A stretch of DNA of 64,000 bases from an uncultured Tenacibaculum sp. (lineage in GTDB: Bacteria; Bacteroidota; Bacteroidia; Flavobacteriales; Flavobacteriaceae): the NCBI GenBank assembly GCA_947492185.1, contig CANLMR010000001.1, positions 1,078,433 through 1,142,432 of the forward strand, in the 5' to 3' direction. Below are positions 10,621-20,534 of the stretch, piece by piece. Below the pieces are notes generated by a model, which searched no databases, had not been told where the DNA came from, and worked only from the letters and a program-made list of their open reading frames with translations. Both the position numbers and the translations under genes were made by a program. The first letter of the stretch is position 1; every line of letters begins with the position of its first letter.

Positions 10621-10639
10621 TGTTTATACCTTAAAAGTA

Positions 10640-13600
10640 TTACATGTTTCTTCTATATTGACCACCAACTTCAAATAAAGCAGATGTTATTTGTCCTAAA
10701 GAACACACTTTTGAAGCTTCCATTAATTTTTCGAAAATGTTCTCATTTTGAACTGCAGCTTGTTGAATTAAACTCAATTGTTTAGCAACTTCTTTTTTAT
10801 TTGCCTCATTGAGGCTTTCTTTAGTTTTAATTTGGAATAGTTTTTCTTCCTCTGTTGCACGAATTACTTCTTGCGGAGTAACCGTTGGAGATCCTTTAGA
10901 ACTTAAGAAAGTATTTACTCCAATAATTGGGAATTCACCAGTATGCTTTAAAGTTTCATAATACAAACTTTCTTCTTGAATTTTAGAACGTTGGTACATA
11001 GTTTCCATTGCTCCTAAAACACCACCACGTTCCGTAATTCTATCGAATTCAGTTAATACCGCTTCTTCAACTAAATCAGTTAATTCCTCAATAATGAAAG
11101 AGCCCTGAATTGGATTCTCATTTTTAGCTAATCCTAATTCTTTATTAATAATCAACTGAATTGCCATTGCTCTACGAACACTTTCTTCTGTTGGTGTTGT
11201 AATCGCCTCATCGTATGCATTTGTATGTAAAGAATTACAGTTATCGTAAATCGCATATAATGCTTGTAATGTAGTTCTAATATCGTTGAAATCAATTTCC
11301 TGTGCGTGTAAAGAACGCCCAGAAGTTTGGATGTGATATTTCAACATTTGTGCACGTGCGTTTGCTCCGTATTTATATTTTAATGCTTTAGACCATATTT
11401 TACGAGCTACACGTCCGATTACTGCATATTCAGGATCAATACCATTTGAGAAGAAGAACGATAAGTTTGGTCCAAACTTGTTAATGTCCATTCCTCTTGA
11501 TAAATAGTATTCTACATAAGTAAATCCGTTAGCTAAGGTTAATGCTAATTGAGTAATAGGATTTGCTCCAGCTTCTGCAATATGATAACCAGAAATAGAA
11601 ACAGAATAGAAGTTTCTTACGTTTTTCTCAATAAAATATTCTTGAACATCTCCCATTAAACGTAAAGCAAATTCCGTAGAGAAAATACAAGTGTTTTGTG
11701 CTTGATCTTCTTTTAAAATATCTGCTTGAACTGTACCTCTCACCTGAGATAATGTATTGGCTTTAATTTCAGCATACACATCAGCAGGTAAAACTTGATC
11801 TCCAGTAATACCTAATAATAACAATCCTAATCCATCATTTCCTTCTGGTAAGTCTCCATTATATTTAGGTCGGTCAATTCCTTTATTATCGTATATTTCT
11901 TTTAGCTTCGATTCAACTTTTGCTTCTAAACCATATTCCTTTATATATTTTTCACAGTTCTGATCAATAGCTGCATTCATAAAGAATCCTAAAAGCATTG
12001 GTGCTGGCCCATTAATTGTCATAGATACAGAAGTCATAGCGTGACTTAAATCGAATCCAGAATATAATTTCTTAGCATCATCTAAACAACAAATAGAAAC
12101 TCCAGCATTACCAATTTTTCCATAAATATCTGGTCGATGTCCAGGATCATTTCCATAAAGTGTAACCGAATCAAAAGCAGTAGATAAACGCTTCGCAGGC
12201 ATTCCTAAACTAACATAGTGGAATCGTCTGTTTGTTCGTTCTGGTCCACCTTCACCGGCAAACATTCTAGTTGGATCTTCTCCAGTTCTTTTGAAAGGAT
12301 ATAATCCTGAAGTATATGGGAATTCTCCAGGAACATTTTCTTGTAAATTCCAGCGTAATAAATCTCCCCAAGCTTGATATTTCGGTAAAGCTACCTTTGG
12401 AATATCAGAATGAGAAAGTGATTTCGTATGTGTTTCAATTTTAATTTCCTTATCTCTAACTTTAAATGAGTAGATAGGGTCTTTATATTTTTGAACTTTA
12501 GTAGCCCAGTTTAAAATGATTTCCCAGTTGTAAGGATCTAGGTTCATTTTAATTTTATCGAATTGTGCAAATAGTAATTTAGCAAATGGGTGCTCGTCAT
12601 TCTGAACTTGTTTCAGAATTTCATCTTGATCTACTCCGTTTTTAGTAAGGAAAGATTCCTTCACTTCATTCGGAATGACAGATAAAATAGTTTGATAAAT
12701 TCCGTATAATTTTTGAGCTACTTTCTCTTGTTCACCAGCTTTTTTATCATAAGCTCTATTACTCTCAGCAATTTCAGATAAATAACGAGTTCTTGCTGGA
12801 GGAATTACAAATATCTTTTCAGACATTTCTTTTGTGATTTCAAAAGTAGATTTTAAATCAGCTCCAGTTTTCTCAACAACTTTATCCATAATCGCTTTAT
12901 ATAACGAATTCATTCCTGGATCGTTAAATTGAGAAGCAATAGTTCCAAAAACTGGCATTTCGTCCATTGGGATATCCCAAAGATTATTATTACGCATGTA
13001 TTGTTTCTTTACATCACGTAATGCATCTAAAGCCCCTCTTTTATCAAACTTATTGATAGCAACTAAATCAGCAAAATCAAGCATGTCAATTTTCTCTAAC
13101 TGAGTTGCAGCTCCAAATTCAGGAGTCATCACATATAAAGAAGCATCTGAGTGTTCTATAATTTCAGTATCAGATTGACCAATTCCTGAAGTTTCTAAAA
13201 TGATTAAATCAAATTCAGCAGCTTTTAAAACTTCAACAGCCTCGTTTACATATTTAGATAAAGCTAAATTCGATTGACGTGTTGCTAAAGATCGCATGTA
13301 TACGCGTTCGTTATTAATAGCATTCATACGAATACGATCACCTAATAAGGCTCCTCCTGTTTTTCTTTTAGAAGGATCAACAGAAATTAAACCGATTGTC
13401 TTTTTAGGGAAATCAATTAAAAAACGACGAACTAATTCATCTACTAAACTTGATTTTCCTGCTCCACCAGTTCCAGTAATACCTAAAACTGGAGTTTTTG
13501 AAGTTTCATTTTTCTTGTGAATAACATCCATTGTTTCCTTAGATACTTCTGGAAAGTTTTCAGCAGAAGAAATTACACGAGCAATACTTCCAATCTCTTT

Positions 13601-14080
13601 ATCAGCTAAATGATTTACTTCTCCGTTTAAAACATCTCCAATAGCAAAATCCGATTGCTGAACAAGGTCATTAATCATACCTTGCAATCCTAATTCACGT
13701 CCATCATCTGGAGAATAAATACGAGTAATTCCATAATCCATTAATTCTTTAATTTCTTCCGGAAGAATTACTCCACCACCACCACCGAAAATTTTAATAT
13801 GATTAGCACCTTTTTCTTGCAGTAAATCATACATATATTTGAAGTATTCATTGTGTCCTCCTTGATAAGAAGTCATTGCAATAGCATTTGCATCTTCTTG
13901 AATAGCACAGTTTACAACTTCTTCTACACTTCTATCGTGACCTAAATGTATAACTTCAACTCCTGTAGATTGTATAATTCTACGCATAATATTAATCGCA
14001 GCATCATGTCCGTCAAATAAAGACGCAGCTGTTACAATTCGTACCTTATGTTTAGGTTTATAGGGTGCTATTTGTTCCAT
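10640..14080 (-). CDS. icmF: fused isobutyryl/methylmalonyl-CoA mutase with B12-binding and G-protein chaperone domains (IcmF-type)
   Basis: [11 protein letters not shown]12-binding, [22 protein letters not shown] domain, [31 protein letters not shown] mutase. Confidence 0.93.
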   Translation of the reverse strand: MEQIAPYKPKHKVRIVTAASLFDGHDAAINIMRRIIQSTGVEVIHLGHDRSVEEVVNCAIQEDANAIAMTSYQGGHNEYFKYMYDLLQEKGANHIKIFGGGGGVILPEEIKELMDYGITRIYSPDDGRELGLQGMINDLVQQSDFAIGDVLNGEVNHLADKEIGSIARVISSAENFPEVSKETMDVIHKKNETSKTPVLGITGTGGAGKSSLVDELVRRFLIDFPKKTIGLISVDPSKRKTGGALLGDRIRMNAINNERVYMRSLATRQSNLALSKYVNEAVEVLKAAEFDLIILETSGIGQSDTEIIEHSDASLYVMTPEFGAATQLEKIDMLDFADLVAINKFDKRGALDALRDVKKQYMRNNNLWDIPMDEMPVFGTIASQFNDPGMNSLYKAIMDKVVEKTGADLKSTFEITKEMSEKIFVIPPARTRYLSEIAESNRAYDKKAGEQEKVAQKLYGIYQTILSVIPNEVKESFLTKNGVDQDEILKQVQNDEHPFAKLLFAQFDKIKMNLDPYNWEIILNWATKVQKYKDPIYSFKVRDKEIKIETHTKSLSHSDIPKVALPKYQAWGDLLRWNLQENVPGEFPYTSGLYPFKRTGEDPTRMFAGEGGPERTNRRFHYVSLGMPAKRLSTAFDSVTLYGNDPGHRPDIYGKIGNAGVSICCLDDAKKLYSGFDLSHAMTSVSMTINGPAPMLLGFFMNAAIDQNCEKYIKEYGLEAKVESKLKEIYDNKGIDRPKYNGDLPEGNDGLGLLLLGITGDQVLPADVYAEIKANTLSQVRGTVQADILKEDQAQNTCIFSTEFALRLMGDVQEYFIEKNVRNFYSVSISGYHIAEAGANPITQLALTLANGFTYVEYYLSRGMDINKFGPNLSFFFSNGIDPEYAVIGRVARKIWSKALKYKYGANARAQMLKYHIQTSGRSLHAQEIDFNDIRTTLQALYAIYDNCNSLHTNAYDEAITTPTEESVRRAMAIQLIINKELGLAKNENPIQGSFIIEELTDLVEEAVLTEFDRITERGGVLGAMETMYQRSKIQEESLYYETLKHTGEFPIIGVNTFLSSKGSPTVTPQEVIRATEEEKLFQIKTKESLNEANKKEVAKQLSLIQQAAVQNENIFEKLMEASKVCSLGQITSALFEVGGQYRRNM
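12594..12671. repeat. REP-like palindromic element inside the icmF coding sequence
   Basis: CGTCATTCTGAACTTGTTTCAGAAT ... GATTCCTTCACTTCATTCGGAATGACA; outer arms GTCATTC/GAATGAC, inner stem ATTCTGAA/TTCAGAAT. Confidence 0.75.
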
Positions 14081-14150
14081 TCGTAAATTTAGTTGTTTAA
14101 ATGAGCTGCAATTTACGGATTTCCTAAAAAATAGAACGAATTCTTAGGGA

Positions 14151-14474
14151 TTATAAGTAGTTAAAGAAACTATATAATTTTCTAGATCTTAAATAGTTTA
14201 AATTCGACTCATTTTGATAAGCCTCTCTTTCAAAACTTAAGTTTAAATAAGCTAAATAAGCATTTCTGTATTTTACAAGTTTAATCATCCACTCAAATGC
14301 ATAAAAAAGATAGAAGAAAATAACGAAGAGTTCTCTCTGTTGTCGTAAATGAATTTTTTCATGATTAACTAAAATCTCATTTTCTTTTAATTCTTTGTTT
14401 TTCAAAAAAATAAAAGGATATAATGTAATTCCTTCATAACCTTTCGGTACAATATGTTTTGAGATGAAAATCAA
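14151..14474 (-). CDS. small protein with HEKIH motif, M56-like fragment
   Basis: ENEILVNHEKIHLRQQRE. Confidence 0.55.
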   Translation of the reverse strand: MIFISKHIVPKGYEGITLYPFIFLKNKELKENEILVNHEKIHLRQQRELFVIFFYLFYAFEWMIKLVKYRNAYLAYLNLSFEREAYQNESNLNYLRSRKLYSFFNYL

Positions 14475-15385
14475 TTTAACAGATTTTTATTTTCAAATAT
14501 ATAAGTTTTAATAGTATTAATTAATGATTCTAACACAGGGTTTCTATTATCAGAATCCCAAACAACAGAAAGCGTTGTATGTTGATTAATGTTATCAAGT
14601 TCAATAAATTGAACATTCATATTATATCCCAATTGTAGAGATTTCGGAACAATGGATAATCCAAAACCGTTTTCTACCAATTTGTAAATCGAAGCTGCAT
14701 GTATTGTATTATGGGAAACAATTGGAGTAAAACCATTATCTGTGAAAATCTGCATTACTTTTTCGTAATAAGAAGGGCTATAAGATGGATCAAAGAGAAT
14801 GAAAGATTCGTTTTTTAATTCTTGTAAGCTTTTAAAGTTTTGAAAATTAATATGATGATTTTTGGGCAGTACCAAACAAAAGTTTTCTTTTAGAATAGGT
14901 TGAATAGTTAAGCCTCTTGGTACAGTGTCTAATCGCACAAAACCAATATCAATTTTTTGATGTAATAAATTATCAATTTGTTTTTGATTGTCCATTTCTG
15001 TCAATCCGAATTGAACATTTGGATGTTTTTCTTTGAATTTTACCAATACATTAGGAATAATTTCTTGCATGGCAGATCCGACATAACCAAACTCCAATTT
15101 TCCTTGTTTTCCATCATGGATAAGTTTCGCATGATTAATAATGTTATCTAAATTTTTCAAATTCCGAGTAAGTTCGGACTTTAAATAAGTTCCAGAAGGA
15201 GTTAAAACGACCTTTCTATTATGTCTTTCAAATAATTGAATGCCTAAGTCATCTTCCATTTGTTTAATCTGTCTACTCAATCCAGGTTGTGATATAAACA
15301 AACGATCAGCCGCCTTCCTAAAGTGTAATTCCTCGGCTACAGCTAAAAAGTATTTAAGGTGTCTTAATTCTAATTGATAACTCAT
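14471..15385 (-). CDS. LysR-family transcriptional regulator
   Basis: ELRHLKYFLAVAEELHFRKAADRLFISQPGLSRQIKQMEDDLGIQLFER. Confidence 0.95.
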   Translation of the reverse strand: MSYQLELRHLKYFLAVAEELHFRKAADRLFISQPGLSRQIKQMEDDLGIQLFERHNRKVVLTPSGTYLKSELTRNLKNLDNIINHAKLIHDGKQGKLEFGYVGSAMQEIIPNVLVKFKEKHPNVQFGLTEMDNQKQIDNLLHQKIDIGFVRLDTVPRGLTIQPILKENFCLVLPKNHHINFQNFKSLQELKNESFILFDPSYSPSYYEKVMQIFTDNGFTPIVSHNTIHAASIYKLVENGFGLSIVPKSLQLGYNMNVQFIELDNINQHTTLSVVWDSDNRNPVLESLINTIKTYIFENKNLLN

Positions 15386-15462
15386 GATTATTAAATATTG
15401 ATAAAAATGATATTGTTAAGCATCAAAAATAAAAGTAATTTTGTATAAAACGAACTAGAAAC

Positions 15463-16953
15463 ATGTTTAAATACGGAATAGATCACTTAACGGTAGATAA
15501 AGTTTTAGCTATCGCAAATGGTAATTTGAAAGCGGAAATTACTGATGAAGCTAAAAATAAAGTAAATGATTGTAGAAAGAAGGTTGAAACTATGGCAAAT
15601 TCTGATGCTGCTGTTTACGGAATAAACACTGGATTTGGACCTTTATGTGATGTGCAAATTACACCAGAAGAGACAAGTAAACTTCAGGAGAATTTATTGA
15701 TTACACATGCTGTTGGTGTTGGTGAACCAATTGATAAGTTGTTATCTAAAATCATGATGATTTGTAAAGTACATGCCTTATGTCAAGGATTTTCAGGTGT
15801 GCGCATAGAAATGATTAATCGTGTTATTTATTTCATAGAAAATAATATTTTACCAGTAGTTCCAGAGCAAGGCTCTGTTGGCGCTTCTGGAGATTTAGCA
15901 CCATTATCACATTTGTTTTTACCACTTTTAGGAGAAGGTGAATTTTGGGTTGAGGATAAGATTTTTCCTGCAAGAGAAGTTTTAGCGAATCATAACTTAG
16001 AACCTTTAACCTTAATGGCTAAAGAGGGATTAGGATTAATTAATGGAACTCAGTTCATTTTGTCTCATGCAATTGTTGGGTTAAAGAAGATGGAATACCT
16101 ATTAAATTTAGCAGATGTTGCAGGAACAATGAGTTTAGAAGGATTTCAAGGAAGTGCTTCTCCATTTAGATCAGAATTGCACAACATCCGTCCTTTTGAA
16201 GGAAATATGAAAGTGGCAGAGAGAATTCGAATGTTATTAAAAGATTCTCAAAATGTTGAAAATCATTTAGAGTGCGATCGTGTACAAGATCCATATTCAA
16301 TTCGTTGTATGCCACAGGTTCATGGTGCATCGAGAAATGCATTCAATCATTTAAATGATTTAGCTGAAATTGAAATGAATTCGGTTACAGACAATCCAAT
16401 TGTGTTAAGTGAAACAGAAGCAATTTCTGGAGGGAACTTCCACGGTCAACCTTTAGCAATGGTGCTAGATTATGCTTCTATAGCTGCGTCTGAATTAGGA
16501 AATATTTCTGATAGAAGAAGTTATTTATTATTGGAAGGAAAATATGGTTTACCGAGATTGCTAACTGAAGCAGGAGGTTTAAATTCTGGGTTTATGATTC
16601 CACAATACACCACAGCCGCTTTAGTAACAGAAAATAAATCTCTTTGTTTTCCACCTTCGGCAGATAGTATTCCAACTTCATTAGGACAAGAGGATCATGT
16701 TTCGATGGGAAGTATATCAGGAAGAAAGTTCAATCAGATTTTAGGTAATCTGGAGAAAATTTTAGCTATAGAATTAATGTATGCAGCGCAAGCAATGGAG
16801 TTTAGAAGACCAAATACATTTTCAGAGATTATAGAAAATAATTTCAAATTAATTAGAAGTAAAGTCGCTAAGTTAGAGGAGGATCGAGTGTTAAAAGATG
16901 ATATTAACGCAATGATTAGTTTAGTAAGTGAAAAAAAATTTATTGTAGCATAA
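15463..16953 (+). CDS. hutH: histidine ammonia-lyase
   Basis: GSVGASGDLAPLSHLFLPLLGEG MIO motif; VTDNPIV; GNFHGQPLA. Confidence 0.95.
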   Translation: MFKYGIDHLTVDKVLAIANGNLKAEITDEAKNKVNDCRKKVETMANSDAAVYGINTGFGPLCDVQITPEETSKLQENLLITHAVGVGEPIDKLLSKIMMICKVHALCQGFSGVRIEMINRVIYFIENNILPVVPEQGSVGASGDLAPLSHLFLPLLGEGEFWVEDKIFPAREVLANHNLEPLTLMAKEGLGLINGTQFILSHAIVGLKKMEYLLNLADVAGTMSLEGFQGSASPFRSELHNIRPFEGNMKVAERIRMLLKDSQNVENHLECDRVQDPYSIRCMPQVHGASRNAFNHLNDLAEIEMNSVTDNPIVLSETEAISGGNFHGQPLAMVLDYASIAASELGNISDRRSYLLLEGKYGLPRLLTEAGGLNSGFMIPQYTTAALVTENKSLCFPPSADSIPTSLGQEDHVSMGSISGRKFNQILGNLEKILAIELMYAAQAMEFRRPNTFSEIIENNFKLIRSKVAKLEEDRVLKDDINAMISLVSEKKFIVA

Positions 16954-16967
16954 AAAGTAAGTATATC

Positions 16968-18962
16968 ATGACATTTAAAGAACAGATTAAACAAGGAATA
17001 CCAAGTGTTTTACCAACAAAAAAAGAATATGATACAACTGTTAACCATGCCCCAAAAAGAAAAGAAATACTTACAAAAGAAGAAAAACAATTAGCGTTAA
17101 GAAACGCTTTACGTTATTTTGATAAAAAACATCACGAAGAATTATTACCAGAATTTTCTCAAGAATTAGAAAAGCATGGTAGAATATACATGTATCGATT
17201 CCGTCCAGATTATGAAATGAAAGCTAGAGGAATTAATGAGTATCCAGGGAAATCAACTCAGGCTAAATCTATTATGTTAATGATTCAAAATAACTTAGAT
17301 TATGCCGTTGCACAACATCCACATGAATTGATTACTTATGGAGGTAATGGTGGAGTTTTCCAAAACTGGGCGCAATATGTATTAACAATGCAATACTTGT
17401 CTGAAATGACAGATGAGCAAACATTAGTTATGTATTCTGGTCATCCAATGGGATTATTCCCCTCTAACAAAAATGCACCTAGAGTTGTAGTTACAAATGG
17501 TATGATGATTCCTAATTATTCTCAACCAGATGATTGGGAAAAGTTTAATGCGTTAGGCGTAACTCAATACGGACAAATGACTGCGGGTAGTTACATGTAT
17601 ATTGGTCCGCAAGGAATTGTTCATGGAACTACAATTACTGTGTTAAACGGATTCAGAAAAATAGGTAAATCTCCAAAAGGAAATGTATTTGTAACTGCTG
17701 GATTAGGAGGAATGAGTGGAGCACAACCAAAAGCAGGAAATATTGCAGGTTGTATTACAGTTTGTGCAGAAGTAAATGAAAAAGCCGTTCATACACGTCA
17801 TTCTCAAGGATGGGTTGATGAAGTGATTTCTGATTCAGATGTATTAGTAGAAAGAGTACAAAAAGCCAAAAAGGATAAAGAAATAGTTTCAATTGCATAC
17901 TTAGGAAATGTAGTTGAAGTTTGGGAAAAATTTGATGAGGCAAACGTATATGTTGATTTAGGTTCAGATCAAACTTCGTTGCATAATCCTTGGGCAGGAG
18001 GATATTACCCTGTTGGATTATCGTTTGAAGCATCAAATGATATGATGGCAAGCAATCCAGATGAGTTCAAGAAAAAGGTTCAAGAATCGTTACGAAGACA
18101 AGCAAAAGCTATAAACAAGCACACGGCAAAAGGAACTTATTTCTTTGATTACGGAAACGCATTCTTATTAGAATCGAGTAGAGCAGGAGCTGATGTAATG
18201 AGTGAAAAACCAACATTAGGTAGAGAATTCAAATACCCAAGTTATGTTCAAGATATAATGGGGCCAATGTGTTTCGATTATGGATTTGGACCATTTCGTT
18301 GGGTTTGTGCTTCAGGAAAACTAGAAGATTTAGAAAAAACAGATCAAATTGCTTGTGAAGTTCTAGAGGGAATTATGAAAGATTCTCCGGAAGAAATTCA
18401 GCAACAAATGGCCGATAATATTCAATGGATTAAAGGCGCGCAAGAAAATAAATTGGTTGTAGGTTCTCAAGCAAGAATTTTATATGCTGATGCTGAAGGA
18501 AGAATTAAAATTGCCAAAGCATTCAATAAAGCAATTAAGAAAGGAAAAATCGGACCAGTTGTTTTAGGTAGAGATCATCATGATGTTTCTGGAACAGATT
18601 CTCCATATCGAGAAACTTCAAATATTTATGATGGTTCAAGATTTACAGCAGATATGGCTATTCATAATGTAATTGGAGATAGCTTTAGAGGAGCAACTTG
18701 GGTATCAATCCACAATGGAGGTGGAGTTGGTTGGGGAGAAGTAATTAACGGAGGATTTGGCATGCTTCTTGATGGAACTAAAGAAGCGTCAAAGCGTTTA
18801 AAATCAATGCTTTTTTGGGATGTGAATAATGGAATCGCTAGAAGAAGTTGGGCCAGAAACCAAGAAGCTGTTTTTGCAATTAAACGTGCTATGCAGGCAG
18901 AGAAAAAGCTTAAAGTTACTTTGCCTAACTTAGTAGACGATTCATTGTTTAACAACTTTTAA
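16968..18962 (+). CDS. hutU: urocanate hydratase
   Basis: GGNGGVFQNWAQY; HPMGLFPS; TAGLGGMSGAQPKA; RDHHDVSGTDSPYRETSNI. Confidence 0.95.
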   Translation: MTFKEQIKQGIPSVLPTKKEYDTTVNHAPKRKEILTKEEKQLALRNALRYFDKKHHEELLPEFSQELEKHGRIYMYRFRPDYEMKARGINEYPGKSTQAKSIMLMIQNNLDYAVAQHPHELITYGGNGGVFQNWAQYVLTMQYLSEMTDEQTLVMYSGHPMGLFPSNKNAPRVVVTNGMMIPNYSQPDDWEKFNALGVTQYGQMTAGSYMYIGPQGIVHGTTITVLNGFRKIGKSPKGNVFVTAGLGGMSGAQPKAGNIAGCITVCAEVNEKAVHTRHSQGWVDEVISDSDVLVERVQKAKKDKEIVSIAYLGNVVEVWEKFDEANVYVDLGSDQTSLHNPWAGGYYPVGLSFEASNDMMASNPDEFKKKVQESLRRQAKAINKHTAKGTYFFDYGNAFLLESSRAGADVMSEKPTLGREFKYPSYVQDIMGPMCFDYGFGPFRWVCASGKLEDLEKTDQIACEVLEGIMKDSPEEIQQQMADNIQWIKGAQENKLVVGSQARILYADAEGRIKIAKAFNKAIKKGKIGPVVLGRDHHDVSGTDSPYRETSNIYDGSRFTADMAIHNVIGDSFRGATWVSIHNGGGVGWGEVINGGFGMLLDGTKEASKRLKSMLFWDVNNGIARRSWARNQEAVFAIKRAMQAEKKLKVTLPNLVDDSLFNNF

Positions 18963-18968
18963 AACTTA

Positions 18969-19514
18969 ATGATCATGAAGTATGTGAAATTTTTACCTTT
19001 TTTAGTATTCCTAATTACATCTTGTAGCTCAGTTAGAGTAGCAACTGATTATGATACAAAAGCAGATTTTAATCAATATCAAACCTTTGCATTTTATAAA
19101 CCTGGTATAGATAAAGCTTCAATTTCTGATTTAGATAAGAAGAGGATTATGAGAGCAATCGAAGCAGAATTGCTTGCTAAAGGAATGCAAAAATCTTCTA
19201 CTCCAGATGTGTTGGTGAGTATTTTCACGAAATCTAGAGAAAGAATTAATGTAAATGATAATAACTGGGGCTGGGGCTTTGGTTGGGGATGGAGCCCATG
19301 GATGTGGGGCGGTGCTGGCCGATTAAATGTAAATCAGTACACAGAAGGAACATTATTCATTGATATAATAGATGCAAGTAAAAAGGAGTTAATTTGGCAA
19401 GGAATAGGGTCGGGTGCTCTAGCGTTTAGGAATATAGAAAAGAGAGAAGCTCGAATTAAAGAGTTTGTAAAAGAAATACTTGAGAAATATCCTCCAGGAG
19501 CAGAAAAAGAATAA
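18969..19514 (+). CDS. DUF4136-like lipoprotein
   Basis: lipobox ITSCSS; VATDYDTKADFNQYQTFAFYKPG. Confidence 0.85.
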   Translation: MIMKYVKFLPFLVFLITSCSSVRVATDYDTKADFNQYQTFAFYKPGIDKASISDLDKKRIMRAIEAELLAKGMQKSSTPDVLVSIFTKSRERINVNDNNWGWGFGWGWSPWMWGGAGRLNVNQYTEGTLFIDIIDASKKELIWQGIGSGALAFRNIEKREARIKEFVKEILEKYPPGAEKE

Positions 19515-19526
19515 TATTCAATTACT

Positions 19527-19577
19527 TGAAAAATTAAGCGTCAAATTAAGAATTTTCTTAGTTTGACGTTTTTTTTG
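19527..19577 (+). terminator. intrinsic terminator
   Basis: GCGTCAAATTAAGAA...TTCTTAGTTTGACGTTTTTTTT. Confidence 0.75.
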
Positions 19578-19622
19578 TAACAAATAGTCTTTTCAATCTA
19601 CTTATTATAAAATTTATAACGA

Positions 19623-20516
19623 ATGAAACTAACCATTAAAAATTTAACAAAGACATATAAAAACGGTGTAAAAGCTATTGACAACTTAAATTTAGAGATA
19701 GGAAAAGGAATGTTTGGGTTATTAGGACCTAACGGAGCGGGGAAGTCATCTTTAATGAGAACAATAGCTACATTGCAAAGCCCAGATAAAGGATCTATTA
19801 CTTTTGATGGGATTAATATTTTACAGGATAAAATTGCGCTTAGAAAAGTATTAGGATATTTACCACAATCTTTTGGGGTATACCCAAAAATGTCAGCCGA
19901 AAATTTACTAGATTATTTTGCAACTTTAAAAGGAGTTTCATTTAAAACTGATCGACAAAAATTAGTTAAAGAAGTTTTAGAGATTACAAATTTATATGAG
20001 GTAAGAAAGAAATATGTAGCAGGTTATTCAGGAGGAATGAAACAGCGTTTCGGTATAGCACAACTTCTACTTAATAATCCAAAATTAATTATTGTTGATG
20101 AACCAACAGCAGGTTTAGATCCAGCAGAAAGACGTCGTTTTTTAAACGTACTTCGAGAAGTTGGTACTAATAGTACTGTGATTTTTTCAACTCATATTGT
20201 AGAGGATGTAAAAGAATTGTGTAATGAAATGGCAATTTTAAATGGAGGTAGAATTTTAAAACATTCAACACCAATAGAAGCTACAAAAGAAATTGAAGGG
20301 CTTATTTGGACAAAAAAAATAGATCGTGATGATTTAGAAAAACATGAAAAAGAGTATAATGTATTATCATCTAATTTTAATCAAGACAATACATTAACCA
20401 TTCGAGTATTTGCTGAAGAAAAACCTTCTGATGATTTTGAATCCGTAGCTGCTCAACTTGACGATGTATATTTTATCGCATTAAAAAAAGACGAACCAGA
20501 AGTTTCTTTAGCTTAA
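19623..20516 (+). CDS. ABC transporter ATP-binding protein
   Basis: GLLGPNGAGKSS; YSGGMKQRFGIAQ; LIIVDEPTAGLDP. Confidence 0.95.
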   Translation: MKLTIKNLTKTYKNGVKAIDNLNLEIGKGMFGLLGPNGAGKSSLMRTIATLQSPDKGSITFDGINILQDKIALRKVLGYLPQSFGVYPKMSAENLLDYFATLKGVSFKTDRQKLVKEVLEITNLYEVRKKYVAGYSGGMKQRFGIAQLLLNNPKLIIVDEPTAGLDPAERRRFLNVLREVGTNSTVIFSTHIVEDVKELCNEMAILNGGRILKHSTPIEATKEIEGLIWTKKIDRDDLEKHEKEYNVLSSNFNQDNTLTIRVFAEEKPSDDFESVAAQLDDVYFIALKKDEPEVSLA

Positions 20517-20534
20517 TCAATACCTAAAATTATT

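Noticed and set aside
15386-15462. Unusual intergenic element between LysR and hutH
   Set aside because: Ordinary divergent promoter region; TAATTTTG at 15436-15443 explains hutH transcription
18662-18955. Antisense ORF over hutU (also 17755-18051, 16734-16994)
   Set aside because: Shadow ORFs opposite conserved enzymes
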